The notes: a model not told the origin generated them from the sequence alone. A stretch of 12,023 bases of DNA from UBA2421 sp964641895 (GCA_964641895.1 CAZXLA010000118.1:1-12023); one strand, 5' to 3'. Positions 1 to 7,722 are shown, counted from the stretch's first letter. Translations and numbers: made by a program.

Positions 1-24
1 GCCGGGTTGTGAGCTTTAGCGAAC

Positions 25-101
25 GCCCGGATTCTTCGGTGCCCGGATTCTGCGGCGCCACGTTCGTGGGGACCGGAATCGTCAACGCCCGGATTCTGCG
101 G
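25..101. repeat. Three direct copies of a 15-base motif
   Basis: The motif GCCCGGATTCTGCGG occurs exactly at 41-55 and 87-101, and with one change (T for G at the twelfth base) at 25-39. A diverged relative, GCCTGGATTCGGC, lies at 171-183. The start-to-start distances are 16 and 46 bases, so this is not a regular array and not a CRISPR. The three copies fall in three different reading phases, which argues for a DNA-level repeat rather than a repeated peptide. Its function is unknown; it may be a protein-binding site cluster or a remnant of slipped duplication. Confidence 0.6.
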
Positions 102-390
102 TTGCCGAACATCCGCAACGCGGTGATGCCCAACTTCAGGCGTTACTGGGGTGCCCCTGAATATTATCGTGCCTGGATTCGGCAAATCTGAACAGGGTCG
201 TGGACAGGGCAATCGCATGTGCCCCGATTTACGAGCCGAAAGCGTCAGTGACCGGTTATATTTCTGTGGAAATAGGTCATATTGCTGCTGGAATCGGGTC
301 GCTGACGCTCGCCGCTCGTTACATGCGTTTGCCCTATGGGTCGTGGAAGGGGGGCGCGGGAGATAATTGCTCGACATTTGTATAAGCGTT

Positions 391-408
391 ATTGTATCAA
401 TTGTATCA
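391..408. repeat. Perfect 9-base tandem duplication
   Basis: ATTGTATCA is present twice back to back (391-399 and 400-408), ending 32 bases before the GTG start of the TPR gene. The run lies in the most AT-rich part of the leader, just after a TATAAG hexamer (381-386). It could be a regulator half-site pair, part of a promoter region, or a replication-slippage product. Nothing in the sequence decides between these. Confidence 0.6.
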
Positions 409-424
409 GCGGTGATCGATGGTT

Positions 425-434
425 GAGGGGGAGG
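425..434 (+). promoter_or_regulatory. Strong Shine-Dalgarno that fixes a GTG start
   Basis: GAGGGGGAGG ends 6 bases before the GTG at 441, close to ideal spacing. The frame is open upstream to 336, but that stretch encodes an arginine- and cysteine-rich peptide with no membrane character and has no comparable binding site. I therefore place the start of the TPR gene at 441. Confidence 0.75.
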
Positions 435-440
435 CATCGC

Positions 441-2591
441 GTGAGCAACGTTCGGCCGACTATCAGCGCGTATCAGGAACCCGAGCCCGGCACGCCGCTG
501 GAGGTCGGGTTGGGGGCGTTTGCAAAGGCGCTGCTTTGGGGGTTGCTGCTGGCGGCGCTTGTGGCGGGGGTTACGGGGGTATCGATCTCGGCGGATTATC
601 TCGACCAGGACCCCGATCGACTGGTGAACAATCCGCCGCTTCGTGCCTGGGCGGGGATTTGGCCGATCTGGCGGCAGGCGCAGCATTTTCCCGACGTGTC
701 GCCGCTCACTTACACGTCGTTCCTGGTGGAAGGCCGCATGTGGAACGTCAACGGCCCACGATCGCCGGCGGGGTTTCGTGCAGTCAATGTCATCACTCAC
801 ATGTTGGCGGTGCTGGCGTTGTGGCATCTGCTGAAAAAGCTGGAAATCCCCGGCGCGTGGCCAGCGGCGGCGGTGTTTGGGGTGCATCCGGTGAACATGG
901 CGAGCGTGGGTTGGATCAGTCAGCGGCCGGTGATTCTTGGGACGCTGTTGGCGCTGCTCACGCTGGTGGTGCTGTATCGCATAATGGGTTTGAACCCGAA
1001 GCCGCAAGAGACGCATCGCGTCTTTCGTCTGCCCGACAGCCGTGCGGTGTTGTGGGCGGGCGCGATGTTGCTGCTGACGATGACGGCGTGTGCGTCGCCG
1101 GCCATTGCGGCCATGCTCGGGCCGGTGACGCTGGTAGTGCTCTGGTGGGAGCGGGGGAAGATTACCAAGCGCGATGTGCTTACGATCGCGCCGCTGTTGC
1201 TCGTTTCTCTGCTGGTGCTGGCCGGCGCGCTGTTCCTGCTGCTGCGGCGCGGCGTGGGCGATGTGGCGCTGGTTGATTCGCCGATGTGGTATCGACCGAT
1301 TGCGATGGTGCATCAGATCGGGTTCTACGCGGCGATGGTGGTTGTGCCGGCGCGGCTGAAGTTCGCGTACGAGCCGTTTGGGGTGTTCGACGCCGGCGCG
1401 ATTGTCGCGCTGGTGATTGCGGCGTTGGTCGTCGTGGCGACGGTGCTGGCGTGGCGGCGCTACGGCCGCGGGCCGATTGCCGCGGTGGGGATTTTTGTGC
1501 TGCTCCTGCTCCCATCGCTCGTCTGGGTGCAAACGCCGGAATTGTTCGGCGGGTGGGTGGGGCTTTCACGGTTGTATCCGGCGTCGGCGGTCATCATTGT
1601 GGCGGTGGTGACTTGCGTTGCCACGTGGCTTCAGATTCAAAAAGATGCATCCATCATCCTGGCCGCGCTGGCCATTTCGGCGGCGGGAGTTGGGGGAATT
1701 TACCAGGCGTGGCTGCACCGATCGCCGGCGCGGCTCTGGGACAACGTGCTGGCGCAAGAACCGGAGCATCTTGCGGCGGGGATTCGCCGGGCGGATCGGC
1801 TTGTTGAGGAAAAGAACTACAACAGCGCCGAGACGGCGTTGAACCGGCTGGTGATCGCGCGGCCCGACAAAGTCGAGCCGTTGATCGAGCTGGGAGAACT
1901 GGAAGAAGCGCGCCAGCGGTTTGATCGCGCGCTGGCGACGTATCTGGGGGCGCTGCGAATTCAGCCGGACAACTTTCTGGCCAACTTCGGCCTGGCGCGG
2001 TGTCGGGCGGCGATGCAGGATTCCAACGGCGCGCTCAAGCAGTATGAAAAGGTGATACAGCTTCGGCCCGCAGACCCGATTTTATACAACAATGTCGGCC
2101 TGATTTACGCCGAGCGCGGGCAGTTGGCGCTAGCGAAAGACAACTATGAACAGGCGCTGCGGCTCGACCCGCGCTGTACGGCGGCGCGGATCAATCTGGC
2201 CAACCTGCTTTACCAGGAAGGCCGTGTTGATGATGCGGCGAGGCAACTGACGACCGTGGTTGAACTAGACCGGGACAACTTCGAGGCGTTCATGAACGCC
2301 GGCGCAATGCTCGGACAAATGCGCCAGTTCCCCAAGGCGGCGATGTTGTTTCGGCGGGCTGTCACACTTAAGCCCGAGATGGCGCACGCCTATGGCAACT
2401 TGGCGATGGCCCTCCTCGGGCAGGCGCAAGACCCGGGTGTTGCGCCGTCGGAACAACTGGGCCTGCTTGGCGAAGCGGTCTTCATGTTTGAGAAAGCAGC
2501 CGAGCTTGATCCGTTAAACGACGAGTTCCTGAAGAACGCCCGAATGGTCCGAGCGAAACGGGACGCCATTACGCTCCCCACGCCGAACTGA
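441..2591 (+). CDS. TMTC-like membrane glycosyltransferase with C-terminal TPR repeats
   Basis: Encodes 716 residues from the GTG at 441. The first ~435 residues are strongly hydrophobic with about ten membrane segments, the first near 27-50. The next ~270 residues (about 440 to 705) are tetratricopeptide repeats; typical units contain LYNNVGLIYAERGQ and ARINLANLLYQEGR. The membrane half shows the TMTC/GT-C pattern: an acidic loop after the first helix (D52, D55, D57, D59, then NNP), a NVITH helix start, and H149-P150 followed by SVGWISQRP. TMTC proteins are GT-C O-mannosyltransferases using dolichyl-phosphate mannose; a bacterial homologue would presumably use a polyprenyl-phosphate sugar and act on the periplasmic side. 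That activity is inferred from architecture and motifs, not shown. The donor, acceptor and catalytic acid are uncertain. A structural TPR membrane protein without transferase activity is an alternative. It is separated from the downstream cluster by 299 bases and may be transcribed on its own. Confidence 0.72.
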   Translation: MSNVRPTISAYQEPEPGTPLEVGLGAFAKALLWGLLLAALVAGVTGVSISADYLDQDPDRLVNNPPLRAWAGIWPIWRQAQHFPDVSPLTYTSFLVEGRMWNVNGPRSPAGFRAVNVITHMLAVLALWHLLKKLEIPGAWPAAAVFGVHPVNMASVGWISQRPVILGTLLALLTLVVLYRIMGLNPKPQETHRVFRLPDSRAVLWAGAMLLLTMTACASPAIAAMLGPVTLVVLWWERGKITKRDVLTIAPLLLVSLLVLAGALFLLLRRGVGDVALVDSPMWYRPIAMVHQIGFYAAMVVVPARLKFAYEPFGVFDAGAIVALVIAALVVVATVLAWRRYGRGPIAAVGIFVLLLLPSLVWVQTPELFGGWVGLSRLYPASAVIIVAVVTCVATWLQIQKDASIILAALAISAAGVGGIYQAWLHRSPARLWDNVLAQEPEHLAAGIRRADRLVEEKNYNSAETALNRLVIARPDKVEPLIELGELEEARQRFDRALATYLGALRIQPDNFLANFGLARCRAAMQDSNGALKQYEKVIQLRPADPILYNNVGLIYAERGQLALAKDNYEQALRLDPRCTAARINLANLLYQEGRVDDAARQLTTVVELDRDNFEAFMNAGAMLGQMRQFPKAAMLFRRAVTLKPEMAHAYGNLAMALLGQAQDPGVAPSEQLGLLGEAVFMFEKAAELDPLNDEFLKNARMVRAKRDAITLPTPN

Positions 2592-2890
2592 GCTTAAAGG
2601 CGGAGGCGGTATTTTGTTATAAGTTGATTTATTGAATCAGGTTATGTTCGATTGGTCGATGGCGTCTGCCCGTCAAAACGTTATCTCAGGAATTCGCCAA
2701 ATTTTGCTGCCGGACAGACGGTTTATGATATTATCGAAATATTGATCGAACGGAGTCTCGGCCCTTCGGTTTGAAAATTTGAGGGCTTCTCGACGCTTTC
2801 TCGGCGGCGGCGGTTCGATAGCAATTTGTTACACGTCGCCGCTGGGAGCGGGATCGGTTTTGGTCAGCCCGTTTGTGGAATGGAGCGCTG
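2592..2890. other. Intergenic region with AT-rich stretches, likely start of a second transcription unit
   Basis: This 299-base gap is the longest between genes after position 441. It has AT-rich runs at about 2611-2650 and 2701-2745, while the rest is GC-rich and near background. No small ORF with a convincing binding site is visible, and I see no strong GC stem followed by a T-run that would serve as an intrinsic terminator for the TPR gene. A weak sigma-70-like promoter is listed separately. GGAG at 2882-2885, five bases before the GTG at 2891, is the ribosome binding site of the next gene. Confidence 0.5.
2704..2734 (+). promoter_or_regulatory. Weak candidate sigma-70-type promoter
   Basis: TTGCTG (2704-2709) resembles a -35 box. 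It is followed by overlapping -10-like hexamers in TATGATATTAT (2724-2734), of which TATTAT at 2729-2734 differs from consensus at one base but sits 19 bases downstream. TATGAT at 2724-2729 also fits but is only 14 bases away. The position, 157 bases before the GT4 start, is suitable for driving the glycan cluster. Spacing is not ideal and GC-rich phyla often use diverged promoters, so this is only a candidate. Confidence 0.25.
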
Positions 2891-4216
2891 GTGTTCTCTC
2901 GTCCCGTAAACGTCTGCCACTTAGGCAAATACTATCCCCCTGCGCCGGGCGGCATTGAATCGCACGTGCGAACGCTGGCGCGCGCGCAGGCGGCGCTGGG
3001 GGCCAAGGTTCGCGTGGTGTGCGTGAACCATAGCGACCGCGAAGGGCGCGATGTCACCTGGGCACGCTACGGCGCGACGAAAACGATCGAAGAAAAAGAC
3101 GGCGCCGTAAGCGTCGTCCGCCTCGGCCGAAGTGCCTGCGTGGCGCGGTTCGATATTATTCCCGGTCTGCCCCGCCTGTTGCACCAGATTCAATACAGCA
3201 ACGCCGACATCGTCCACCTGCACATGCCCAACCCCACCATGCTGTTGACGCTGGCGGGGCTGCGGTTGAACAAGCCCATTGTGGTGACGCACCACAGCGA
3301 CATCGTGAGCCAGAGGTTGCTGGTGCACGTCATGCGCCCGCTGGAACGAATAGTCTACCGGCGGGCGGCGGCCATTGTGTCGACTAGCGCCGGCTATATC
3401 GACGGCTCGCAGGTGCTTCAGAACAATCTCGACAAAGTGGAGACGTTGCCGCTGGGCATCGAACTGTCGCCGTACCTGCACCCTTCGCCGGCGGTGCGGG
3501 CGGAAGAGGCGCGGCTGCGGCAGCAGTTCGGCGATCAACCGTTGTGGCTGAGTGTCGGGCGGTGTGTGGTGTACAAGGGCTTGCATACCGCTATGGAAGC
3601 GATGCCGCGCATCCGCGGACGGTGGATGATCATCGGCAGCGGGCCGCTGCTCAAGTCGCTGCAGGAACAGGCGCGTCAGTTGGGCGTGCAGGACCGCGTG
3701 ATTTTCCGGGGTTTCGCCACCGACAGCGAACTGGCGGCAGCGTATCGTGCGGCGACGGCGCTGCTGTTTCCTTCGTGCCTTCGCTCGGAGGGTTTCGGGC
3801 TGGTGCAGGTCGAGGCGATGGCGAGCGGTTGCCCGGTGATCAACACCAGTATTTTCGGTTCTGGCGTGCCATGGGTAAGCCTGCACGACAAAACCGGGCT
3901 GACCATTCCGATAAACGATCACAACGCCCTTGCCGCGGCGTGCAATCGACTGTTGAACGAGCCTCGATTGCGAGACCGGCTTTCGTCGCAGGCGATCGAG
4001 CGGGCGAGCGAGGAATTTTCAGACGACCTCATGGCCCATCGGTGTCTGGCCATTTACGCGCGGCTCCTGCGGCAGGCGCAGTCGTCGGGCCGCACGATCG
4101 ACGCCGTAAGTCCGGCGCCGGCCAAGCTCGAAGCGTGGGTGCGCGACGCCACCGTTTCGACGAAATGGTCTGTCGCCCGTCTGGCTGAGAACCCACTTGA
4201 AGAATTAGCGGTGTAA
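2891..4216 (+). CDS. GT4-family glycosyltransferase (GT-B fold)
   Basis: A 441-residue enzyme that should transfer a sugar from a nucleotide-sugar donor to a growing lipid-linked glycan on the cytoplasmic face of the inner membrane, with retention of anomeric configuration as in GT4. The N-terminal Rossmann domain begins with HLGKYYPPAPGGIESHV (GGIE at residues 20-23), the usual GT4 acceptor-side glycine loop. The C-terminal donor domain has the phosphate-contacting lysine in VYKG (K229) and the family's E-x7-E motif in SEGFGLVQVEAMASG (E300 and E308). Length is slightly above the common 350-400 residues because of a C-terminal tail after about residue 400. The frame is open to a TTG at 2873, but GGAG five bases upstream of the GTG at 2891 supports the later start. 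It resembles enzymes annotated as mannosyl- or rhamnosyltransferases; the actual sugar cannot be read from the sequence. The next gene begins 34 bases downstream. Confidence 0.88.
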   Translation: MFSRPVNVCHLGKYYPPAPGGIESHVRTLARAQAALGAKVRVVCVNHSDREGRDVTWARYGATKTIEEKDGAVSVVRLGRSACVARFDIIPGLPRLLHQIQYSNADIVHLHMPNPTMLLTLAGLRLNKPIVVTHHSDIVSQRLLVHVMRPLERIVYRRAAAIVSTSAGYIDGSQVLQNNLDKVETLPLGIELSPYLHPSPAVRAEEARLRQQFGDQPLWLSVGRCVVYKGLHTAMEAMPRIRGRWMIIGSGPLLKSLQEQARQLGVQDRVIFRGFATDSELAAAYRAATALLFPSCLRSEGFGLVQVEAMASGCPVINTSIFGSGVPWVSLHDKTGLTIPINDHNALAAACNRLLNEPRLRDRLSSQAIERASEEFSDDLMAHRCLAIYARLLRQAQSSGRTIDAVSPAPAKLEAWVRDATVSTKWSVARLAENPLEELAV

Positions 4217-4250
4217 TGATTCGATCGTTGACGAACAGCCGGGAGGCAAC

Positions 4251-5669
4251 GTGAAAGCGATCGTAGCGGCTCCTTCACGCGAGCGCTTCGGTCACGCTGC
4301 TGCGCTGCCATCGGTCGCCGGCCAGCGGGATGTCGCGCGGTGGTGGCTGCTGTTTTTCATCGCGTTCCAAATTGTCTGCCAACTATTGCTTCTCCGACCT
4401 GAAATTCAACCGATCCGTGGCTTCGTGCGCGCGGGCAGCTTCGGCGTGGCCTTGTTGCTGCTTCTGGCGATTCACGGCAAGCCGCAGGCCGACCGCATCA
4501 GCAGGTTTCTCATCGTGGCGCTGGTGTTCATCGGGATCGGCCTTTTTCATCCCCAGACGCCATCCATTCTCGCGGCGGTGGGGGTGGTGGCGCTCTATCT
4601 CGCAGTCTTCTCACCCGTGTTCTGGGTGTCACGACTTAGAATCAACCTCGACACCCTCCGGATCATTATGATCGCGCTGTGGGCGTTTCACGCGCTGAGC
4701 AGCACCGTCGGCGTGTTGCAGACCTATTTTCCCGGCCAGTTTATGGGTGCCGTATCGTCGATCCTCGAAGCGAAACCTGCTTACCTCGACGGCTTGATGA
4801 TCCAACTGGACGACGGCACGCGCGTCTTCCGACCTATGGGCCTGACCGACCAGCCCGGCGGCGCTTCAATTTCCGGCATGTACGTGTGCCTGTTCGGCAT
4901 GGCGCTGCTGCTCGATCGGCGCTATCGCTGGTGGCGCATCTTGTTTGCGCTGGGGATGACCGCCGGGCTTTATTGCCTGCTGCTTTCCCAAGTTCGCGTG
5001 TTCATGGTTGCGCTGGCGATCTGTTTTGTGGCGTTTATGGCCGTGCTGGCCATTCGAGGCCAATCCCCGCGGCTGTTCGTCATCATCGGTTGGCTGGCGG
5101 CGGTGATCGTGGTGAGCGCAACATGGGCGATGTCGATCGGCCGGCAGGCCGTTCTGGCGCGTCTCATTACACTCGTCGAACAAGACCCGCTGGCCGTCTA
5201 CGCGGGCAATCGAGGAATATTCCTGGAGTACACGCTTAAGTACGTGATCTGGGAGCACCCCCTAGGCGCGGGGCTGGGTCGCTGGGGAATGGCCAACCTG
5301 TATGTGGGCGACCCGTCGCAGGCGCTCTGGTCGGAAATTAATTGGACCGCCTGGTGCTACGATGGCGGCGTGCCGCTGATGCTGGTCATGGCCTGCGTGA
5401 TGATCTACAGCACCTTCCGCGCCTATAAGGTTACCGCCGACCGATCGTCGTCCGACTGGTGCATTTGGGGCGCGATGGTGGTGGGCTACAACCTGGCCTT
5501 TTTTGCAACCACGTTCTGCGGCAATCCGCTGCTGTCGCAGATGGGAATCGAATACTTCATGCTGAACACGGTTTTTTATACGGCGTGGATGCAGCGGGAG
5601 CGCGTCCCGCGTAACTCCATCGCGGCACGGGTGGTACATGCACGCGCCGGCAGAGGAGTTTGCGCGTGA
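4251..5669 (+). CDS. O-antigen ligase/polymerase-like (Wzy/WaaL superfamily) membrane protein
   Basis: A 472-residue polytopic membrane protein with roughly ten to eleven hydrophobic helices, the first at about residues 27-47. Features typical of the Wzy_C/O-antigen ligase group are a larger hydrophilic loop with RVFRPMGLTDQPGGASISG (from about residue 190), an arginine in the helix LSQVRVFMVAL, and a second loop with NRGIFLEYTLKYVIWEHP then LGAGLGRW (about residues 319-345). Members of this group either polymerise undecaprenyl-linked repeat units or ligate finished glycan to lipid A-core or another acceptor, in both cases on the periplasmic side. Since the same cluster encodes a Wzm/Wzt exporter, ligase is the more economical reading, but sequence alone does not separate the two. 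The GTG start has GGGAGG four bases upstream. Its stop overlaps the next start (GTGA at 5666-5669), so translation is probably coupled to the second GT4 enzyme. Confidence 0.75.
   Translation: MKAIVAAPSRERFGHAAALPSVAGQRDVARWWLLFFIAFQIVCQLLLLRPEIQPIRGFVRAGSFGVALLLLLAIHGKPQADRISRFLIVALVFIGIGLFHPQTPSILAAVGVVALYLAVFSPVFWVSRLRINLDTLRIIMIALWAFHALSSTVGVLQTYFPGQFMGAVSSILEAKPAYLDGLMIQLDDGTRVFRPMGLTDQPGGASISGMYVCLFGMALLLDRRYRWWRILFALGMTAGLYCLLLSQVRVFMVALAICFVAFMAVLAIRGQSPRLFVIIGWLAAVIVVSATWAMSIGRQAVLARLITLVEQDPLAVYAGNRGIFLEYTLKYVIWEHPLGAGLGRWGMANLYVGDPSQALWSEINWTAWCYDGGVPLMLVMACVMIYSTFRAYKVTADRSSSDWCIWGAMVVGYNLAFFATTFCGNPLLSQMGIEYFMLNTVFYTAWMQRERVPRNSIAARVVHARAGRGVCA
5654..5665 (+). promoter_or_regulatory. 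Shine-Dalgarno inside the ligase-like gene that sets the next start
   Basis: AGGAG at 5654-5658 lies seven bases before the GTG at 5666, which itself overlaps the TGA of the upstream gene. A TTG at 5660 is also in frame but would be only one base from the same AGGAG. The GTG is therefore the better start. Confidence 0.65.
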
Positions 5670-6886
5670 GCCACAAGCCGTGGGTGGTTGTGACCGGCGA
5701 CTTTCAGCCGCGCAGCGGGATGGGTCGTCCGAACTATGCGCTGGCACACTATATCGCGGCTCGCGGCGTGCAGACTCATCTTGTCGCGCACTCGATTCAT
5801 CCGGAACTGCTCAAATGCCCATCGGTGACGCCGCACCTTGTCGCAAAGCCGCTGAATTCTTACGCATTGGGCGCATCACATATTGCGCGAGACGGACTAC
5901 TGGTTGCACGCGAGATTGCGAATCAGGGTGGCCGGGTGGTTGTAAACGGCTCCAACTGCGACTTTCCCGACGTAAACTGGGTGCATCACGTCCATGTAAC
6001 CGATCCGAGCCCGCCCGGCGGGTCGGCGCTATTTCGCGCCAAGCACTGGTTTATGCGGCGTCGATGGCAACGGGAAGAAAAAGCGCGCATCCCGCGGGCG
6101 CGCCAAATTATCACCACCTGCCGGCGGACGGCGACCGATATTCAGAATGAGCTGGGGGTAGCTCCCGAGCGCATCAGTGTCGTTTACCTCGGCACCGACA
6201 CCGACGCGTTTCGCCCGCTCGATTCCTGCGCCCGTGTGGCCATTCGCGAGCAACTGAACTTGCCCAACGACCGACCGGTGCTCGCTTTCGTCGGCGGGAT
6301 GAGCGATCGACGCAAGGGTTTTGACGTGTTGATCTCCGCCGTGATGAAGATGCGCGCAGGCGGAGGTTTCCGGGCGATGCTTGTCGCGGTAGGAAAGGGT
6401 GCCGACGTATCACACTGGCAAAGCGTCGTTCGGCGCGAACGCCTCGATGAATACGTGCGGTTCATCGATTTCGTGCCCGATATCGGCGCGTTTTTTGCAG
6501 CCGTCGATGCCAGCGTCCTGCCGTCGCGCTACGAAGGTTATTCTCTGGTAACCCAGGAATCGCTCTGCTGCGGCACCCCCGCGATCGTCACCGCCACCGC
6601 CGGCATCGCCGAACGCTACCCTTTTGAGTTATCGCACCTGCTGCTGCCCGATTGTGAAGACGCCCAAGACCTTGCTCGTCGCATCGAGCTTGTTCTAAGC
6701 GACGTCGACAAGGCCCGCCGCGACGTCTCGCCGTTTTCCGAAATACTGCGGGCGCATACCTGGGATGACATGGCCGCGCAAATGGTGCGCCTGATTGATC
6801 CCGCCCTTGCCGACGCGCTGGAATCGGTCGCCCCTGCCCAACCGCGCGCCGCAACGCCGGCCGCCGCCCCCGCAGATTTTGGCTGA
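5666..6886 (+). CDS. GT4-family glycosyltransferase (GT-B fold), second copy type
   Basis: A 406-residue GT-B enzyme, distinct in sequence from the GT4 at 2891. The N-terminal domain opens with VVVTGDFQPRSGMGRPNYALA, where the G-M-G loop (residues 18-20) matches the GT4 acceptor-domain start. The C-terminal domain carries FVGGMSDRRKGFDVL with K217, and the E-x7-E motif in YEGYSLVTQESLCCGTP (E290 and E298). It should add one sugar to the glycan on the cytoplasmic side; donor and linkage are unknown. It overlaps the ligase-like gene by four bases, so the two are very likely expressed together. The last ~20 residues are rich in alanine and proline and probably disordered. Codons end mostly in C, unlike the G-ending style of the TPR gene. 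Confidence 0.87.
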   Translation: MSHKPWVVVTGDFQPRSGMGRPNYALAHYIAARGVQTHLVAHSIHPELLKCPSVTPHLVAKPLNSYALGASHIARDGLLVAREIANQGGRVVVNGSNCDFPDVNWVHHVHVTDPSPPGGSALFRAKHWFMRRRWQREEKARIPRARQIITTCRRTATDIQNELGVAPERISVVYLGTDTDAFRPLDSCARVAIREQLNLPNDRPVLAFVGGMSDRRKGFDVLISAVMKMRAGGGFRAMLVAVGKGADVSHWQSVVRRERLDEYVRFIDFVPDIGAFFAAVDASVLPSRYEGYSLVTQESLCCGTPAIVTATAGIAERYPFELSHLLLPDCEDAQDLARRIELVLSDVDKARRDVSPFSEILRAHTWDDMAAQMVRLIDPALADALESVAPAQPRAATPAAAPADFG

Positions 6887-6975
6887 TTTCACCGCAGCAA
6901 AACTTGGCAAACGGCGCGATTTCCGCGATGTTATCGGGCGGGAACAGTGCTTGAGTTGTTGAGCGGAATCGGGAC
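6887..6975. other. Short gap without visible signals
   Basis: 89 bases between the second GT4 gene and the TylF-type gene. I see no promoter hexamer pair, no stable stem followed by a T-run, and no small ORF. The gap is short enough for the genes on either side to share a transcript. Confidence 0.4.
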
Positions 6976-7722
6976 ATGCCAATTCGCGGTGCAATGTTGC
7001 AGTACGCCTCGCGCGTCGGGCAGACGCTGCGCAGCGTCCGCCACGCGCGAATGTACCGGCTCTTCAAGTCGTTCACGATGATCCGCAAAAGCAAATACCT
7101 GGGCAACCTTGCCGTGGCCGAACGGGTGCGGCAGGTGCCGGGGTGCATCGTCGAATGCGGCGTGTGGCGCGGCGGGATGATCGCCGGCATCGCATCGCTG
7201 TTGGGCAACGGCCGCTCTTACCACTTGTTCGATAGTTTTGAGGGCCTGCCACCCGCCCGCGATATTGATGGCGCCGATGCCATCCAGTGGCAATCCGATA
7301 CATCCGACCCCAACTATTTTGATAATTGCGCCGCCGAAGAAACCTGGGCCGGCAAGGCGATGCAACTCGCCGGCACCCGCGACTACACCCTGCACCGCGG
7401 TTGGTTTGAAGACACCGTGCCGCCGTTCACCCCGCCCGGCCCGATTGCCCTGCTGCGGCTGGACGGCGACTGGTACGATTCCACGCTGGTCTGCTTAGAA
7501 AACCTGTACGACCACGTTCACCCCGACGGCCTGGTGGTGATTGACGACTATTACACCTGGGACGGCTGCGCCCGCGCCGTACACGACTTCCTATCCCGCC
7601 GAAAACTCAACGCCCGCATCCGCCAGGCCCAACCCAACATCTGCGTCATGAACCGCGGGCAACCATGGATGGAACACAACGAAGCGGCGCTGGCGGAAGG
7701 GCGACATGCGGGGGCTCGATGA
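6976..7722 (+). CDS. TylF/MycF-family sugar O-methyltransferase
   Basis: A 248-residue SAM-dependent methyltransferase of the TylF (macrocin O-methyltransferase) family, near the family's normal length of about 250. The SAM-binding start is GCIVECGVWRGGMIAGIAS (about residues 56-74), followed by the family's LFDSFEGLP (about 84-92). The family's metal site is represented by LDGDWYDST (D163, D165) and VIDDYYTWDGC (D190, D191), matching the aspartates that hold magnesium in characterised members. TylF, MycF and NovP methylate sugar hydroxyls of natural products; homologues in polysaccharide clusters probably methylate a sugar of the glycan or its nucleotide precursor. All key residues seem intact. 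I use the ATG at 6976, although the upstream GAGCGGA is a weak and distant binding site; ATG at 6994 is possible and would not remove any motif. The position just before the exporter genes fits glycan decoration in the cytoplasm. Confidence 0.85.
   Translation: MPIRGAMLQYASRVGQTLRSVRHARMYRLFKSFTMIRKSKYLGNLAVAERVRQVPGCIVECGVWRGGMIAGIASLLGNGRSYHLFDSFEGLPPARDIDGADAIQWQSDTSDPNYFDNCAAEETWAGKAMQLAGTRDYTLHRGWFEDTVPPFTPPGPIALLRLDGDWYDSTLVCLENLYDHVHPDGLVVIDDYYTWDGCARAVHDFLSRRKLNARIRQAQPNICVMNRGQPWMEHNEAALAEGRHAGAR

Larger units (their letters stand above)
1..440. other. Upstream non-coding stretch without a convincing gene
   Basis: I find no supportable gene in this stretch. Two reading frames are open for about 60 codons (up to 191, and 200-385), but neither gives a recognisable protein. 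It contains a thrice-repeated 15-base motif (25-101) and a 9-base tandem duplication (391-408), listed separately. A good ribosome binding site at its right edge belongs to the next gene. The bases just before position 12 could be the last codons of an upstream gene in frame 1 (stop at 10-12), but three codons are too few to tell. I see no clear sigma-70 promoter and no strong hairpin terminator. Confidence 0.55.

Noticed and set aside
3..191. Open frame from the left edge to a stop at 191, possibly the tail of an upstream gene
   Set aside because: Third-position GC is somewhat raised (about 73% by hand count), but the peptide is not recognised and a 15-base DNA repeat runs through it in three different phases. 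I could not support it as a gene.
200..385. Sixty-one-residue open frame in the upstream stretch
   Set aside because: No convincing binding site, no recognisable motif, and it overlaps other open frames of similar length in GC-rich DNA.
419..1276. Alternative + frame of 285 residues within the TPR gene
   Set aside because: It is glycine-, alanine- and arginine-rich with no membrane or domain pattern, and it overlaps the frame that shows clear membrane helices and TPR repeats.
2800..2845. GC-rich segments that might pair as a hairpin upstream of the first GT4 gene
   Set aside because: Pairing between the GGCGGCGG run and CGTCGCCGC is imperfect, the loop is long, and no T-run follows. It is not a credible terminator or riboswitch by eye.
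2921..3922. Long antisense open frame (333 residues) on the - strand
   Set aside because: It lies wholly opposite the GT4 gene, whose motifs are intact. The translated product is histidine-, glutamine- and arginine-rich, typical of a GC-driven shadow frame.
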